Source: an uncultured Lachnospiraceae bacterium
Lineage (GTDB): Bacteria > Bacillota > Clostridia > Lachnospirales > Lachnospiraceae
NCBI GenBank assembly: GCA_937877165.1
Contig: CALEFO010000203.1
Coordinates: 1-6,401, forward strand
Length of the DNA stretch: 6,401 bases
Direction: 5' to 3'
Both the position numbers and the translations under genes were made by a program. The notes beneath the pieces are model-generated. The model was not told the DNA's origin and made no database searches. It saw only the letters and a program-made list of their open reading frames with translations. This document shows, piece after piece, positions 5,362 through 6,401 of this stretch. The number at the start of each line of letters is the position of its first letter. Position 1 is the first letter of the stretch.

Positions 5362-6401
5362 ATGCCGAGAAAGACAAAAGCCGAAGAGAATATAGAAGAA
5401 CAGATCATTCCCAGCGAATATTCCGAGCTGATGCAGAAGTCATACATTGACTATGCGATGTCGGTCATCATCAGCCGCGCACTGCCGGACATCCGGGACG
5501 GATTAAAGCCGGTTCAGCGCCGTGTCCTGTTCGACATGTCGGAGCTGGGAATCCATTATGATGGGGCGTACCGCAAATCGGCGCGTATCGTAGGCGACAC
5601 AATGGGCAAATATCACCCGCACGGTGACTCTTCCATTTACGATTCCCTGGTCGTTATGGCGCAGGATTTTAAGAAAGAGCTTCCACTGGTGGACGGGCAT
5701 GGAAACTTTGGTACCATCGAGGGTGACTCCGCTGCGGCCATGCGTTACACGGAGGCAAGACTGCAGAAGATCACCGAGGAGGGACTTCTTGCGGATCTTG
5801 ACAAGGACGTGGTGGACTTCGTCCCGAATTTTGACGAGACGGAGAAGGAGCCCTCCGTTCTTCCCGCTATGATCCCGAACTTTCTGATCAACGGATCCGA
5901 AGGCATTGCGGTCGGAATGGCAACCTCAACGCCGACTCATAATGTGGGAGAGGCAATTGATGCGGAGATCGCGCTTTTGGAAGACCCGGAGGCATCCGTT
6001 CGCGAGCTGATGCGCTGCGTCAAGGGACCGGATTTTCCGACCGGCGGCATCGTGGTCAACAAGGATGAGCTGCTCTCTATTTACGAGAGCGGTCAGGGAA
6101 AAATCCGCCTGCGCGGCCGCGTGGAGGTGGAGAAGGGAAAGGCTGGCCATCTGAATCTTGTCGTGACGGAGATTCCGTATACCATGATCGGCTCAGGCAT
6201 TGCGAAATTCCTGCAGGATGTGGCGGCGCTGTATGAGAACAAGGTGACCGGCGATATCATTGATATCTCGAACCAGTCCTCCAAGGAGGGTATCCGGATT
6301 GTCATTGAGCTGAAAAAGGACACGGATGTCGAGAACTTCAAGGCACTTCTCTACAAAAAGACCAAGCTCGAGGACACTTTCGGCGTCAACATGCTGGCCA
6401 T
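5362..6401 (+). CDS. parC: Type IIA DNA topoisomerase subunit A (topoisomerase IV ParC / GyrA-like), 3' truncated by window
   Basis: This is the DNA-cleaving subunit that pairs with the B subunit encoded just upstream. The frame stays open from the ATG to the right edge (346 codons), so only the N-terminal half is visible. The winged-helix cleavage domain shows YIDYAMSVIISRALPDIRDG near 28-47, then KYHPHGDSSIYD, then GNFGTIEGDSAAAMRYTE with catalytic Tyr129 (Tyr122 in E. coli GyrA). The tower part has GIAVGMA, containing the DNA-intercalating Ile182, then PTGG and TEIPY (269-273). Ser90 and Asp94, equivalent to E. coli GyrA Ser83 and Asp87, are the quinolone-sensitive residues. A one-residue insertion after the Tyr and the segment VPNFDETEKEPSVLP resemble clostridial second-set A subunits as I remember them. 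The GyrA box that would separate gyrase from topoisomerase IV lies outside the window. It starts 114 nt after the B gene and is probably cotranscribed with it. Confidence 0.95.
   Translation, partial: MPRKTKAEENIEEQIIPSEYSELMQKSYIDYAMSVIISRALPDIRDGLKPVQRRVLFDMSELGIHYDGAYRKSARIVGDTMGKYHPHGDSSIYDSLVVMAQDFKKELPLVDGHGNFGTIEGDSAAAMRYTEARLQKITEEGLLADLDKDVVDFVPNFDETEKEPSVLPAMIPNFLINGSEGIAVGMATSTPTHNVGEAIDAEIALLEDPEASVRELMRCVKGPDFPTGGIVVNKDELLSIYESGQGKIRLRGRVEVEKGKAGHLNLVVTEIPYTMIGSGIAKFLQDVAALYENKVTGDIIDISNQSSKEGIRIVIELKKDTDVENFKALLYKKTKLEDTFGVNMLA

Noticed and set aside
6253..6267. Palindrome GATATC-ATT-GATATC
   Set aside because: It lies inside the conserved A-subunit coding sequence and follows from the Asp-Ile-Ile-Asp-Ile codons; no sign of regulatory use.

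Overview
The window looks like ordinary chromosomal DNA from a moderately GC-rich member of the Bacillota. It is most probably class Clostridia, family Lachnospiraceae. This rests on remembered resemblance of the DegV protein and the type IIA topoisomerase pair to clostridial versions, on strong AGGAGG-type ribosome binding sites, and on a second-type topoisomerase pair lying away from any dnaA/dnaN/recF neighbourhood. No database search was possible, so the family assignment is inference.

Layout, left to right, with all confident genes on the + strand. Positions 2-169 hold the 3' end of an unrecognised reading frame whose coding strand is uncertain and which is packed with inverted repeats. 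Positions 195-2222 encode RecG, complete at 675 aa. A 126-nt gap follows, carrying a near-consensus promoter whose -35 box overlaps the recG stop codon. Positions 2349-3230 encode a DegV-family fatty-acid-binding protein of 293 aa. A 91-nt gap with a 7-bp hairpin just before the next ribosome binding site follows. Positions 3322-5247 encode a complete type IIA topoisomerase B subunit of 641 aa. A 114-nt gap with mutually exclusive hairpins follows. From 5362 the window holds the first 346 codons of the matching A subunit, which runs off the right edge.

Functionally this is a DNA-maintenance neighbourhood. RecG remodels stalled forks and branched DNA. The B and A subunits would assemble into an A2B2 enzyme, either a topoisomerase IV-like decatenase or a second gyrase. 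The wrapping C-terminal domain that would help separate these lies outside the window. DegV is a lipid-metabolism protein and has no obvious mechanistic link to its neighbours; the degV promoter suggests it starts its own transcript, which may read on into the topoisomerase genes.

I found no insertion sequence, CRISPR array, tRNA, rRNA, toxin-antitoxin or phage signal. I do not see a convincing new biological system. The most interesting residues are non-coding: the hairpin cluster before recG, the switchable structure between the two topoisomerase genes, and the promoter embedded in the recG stop codon.
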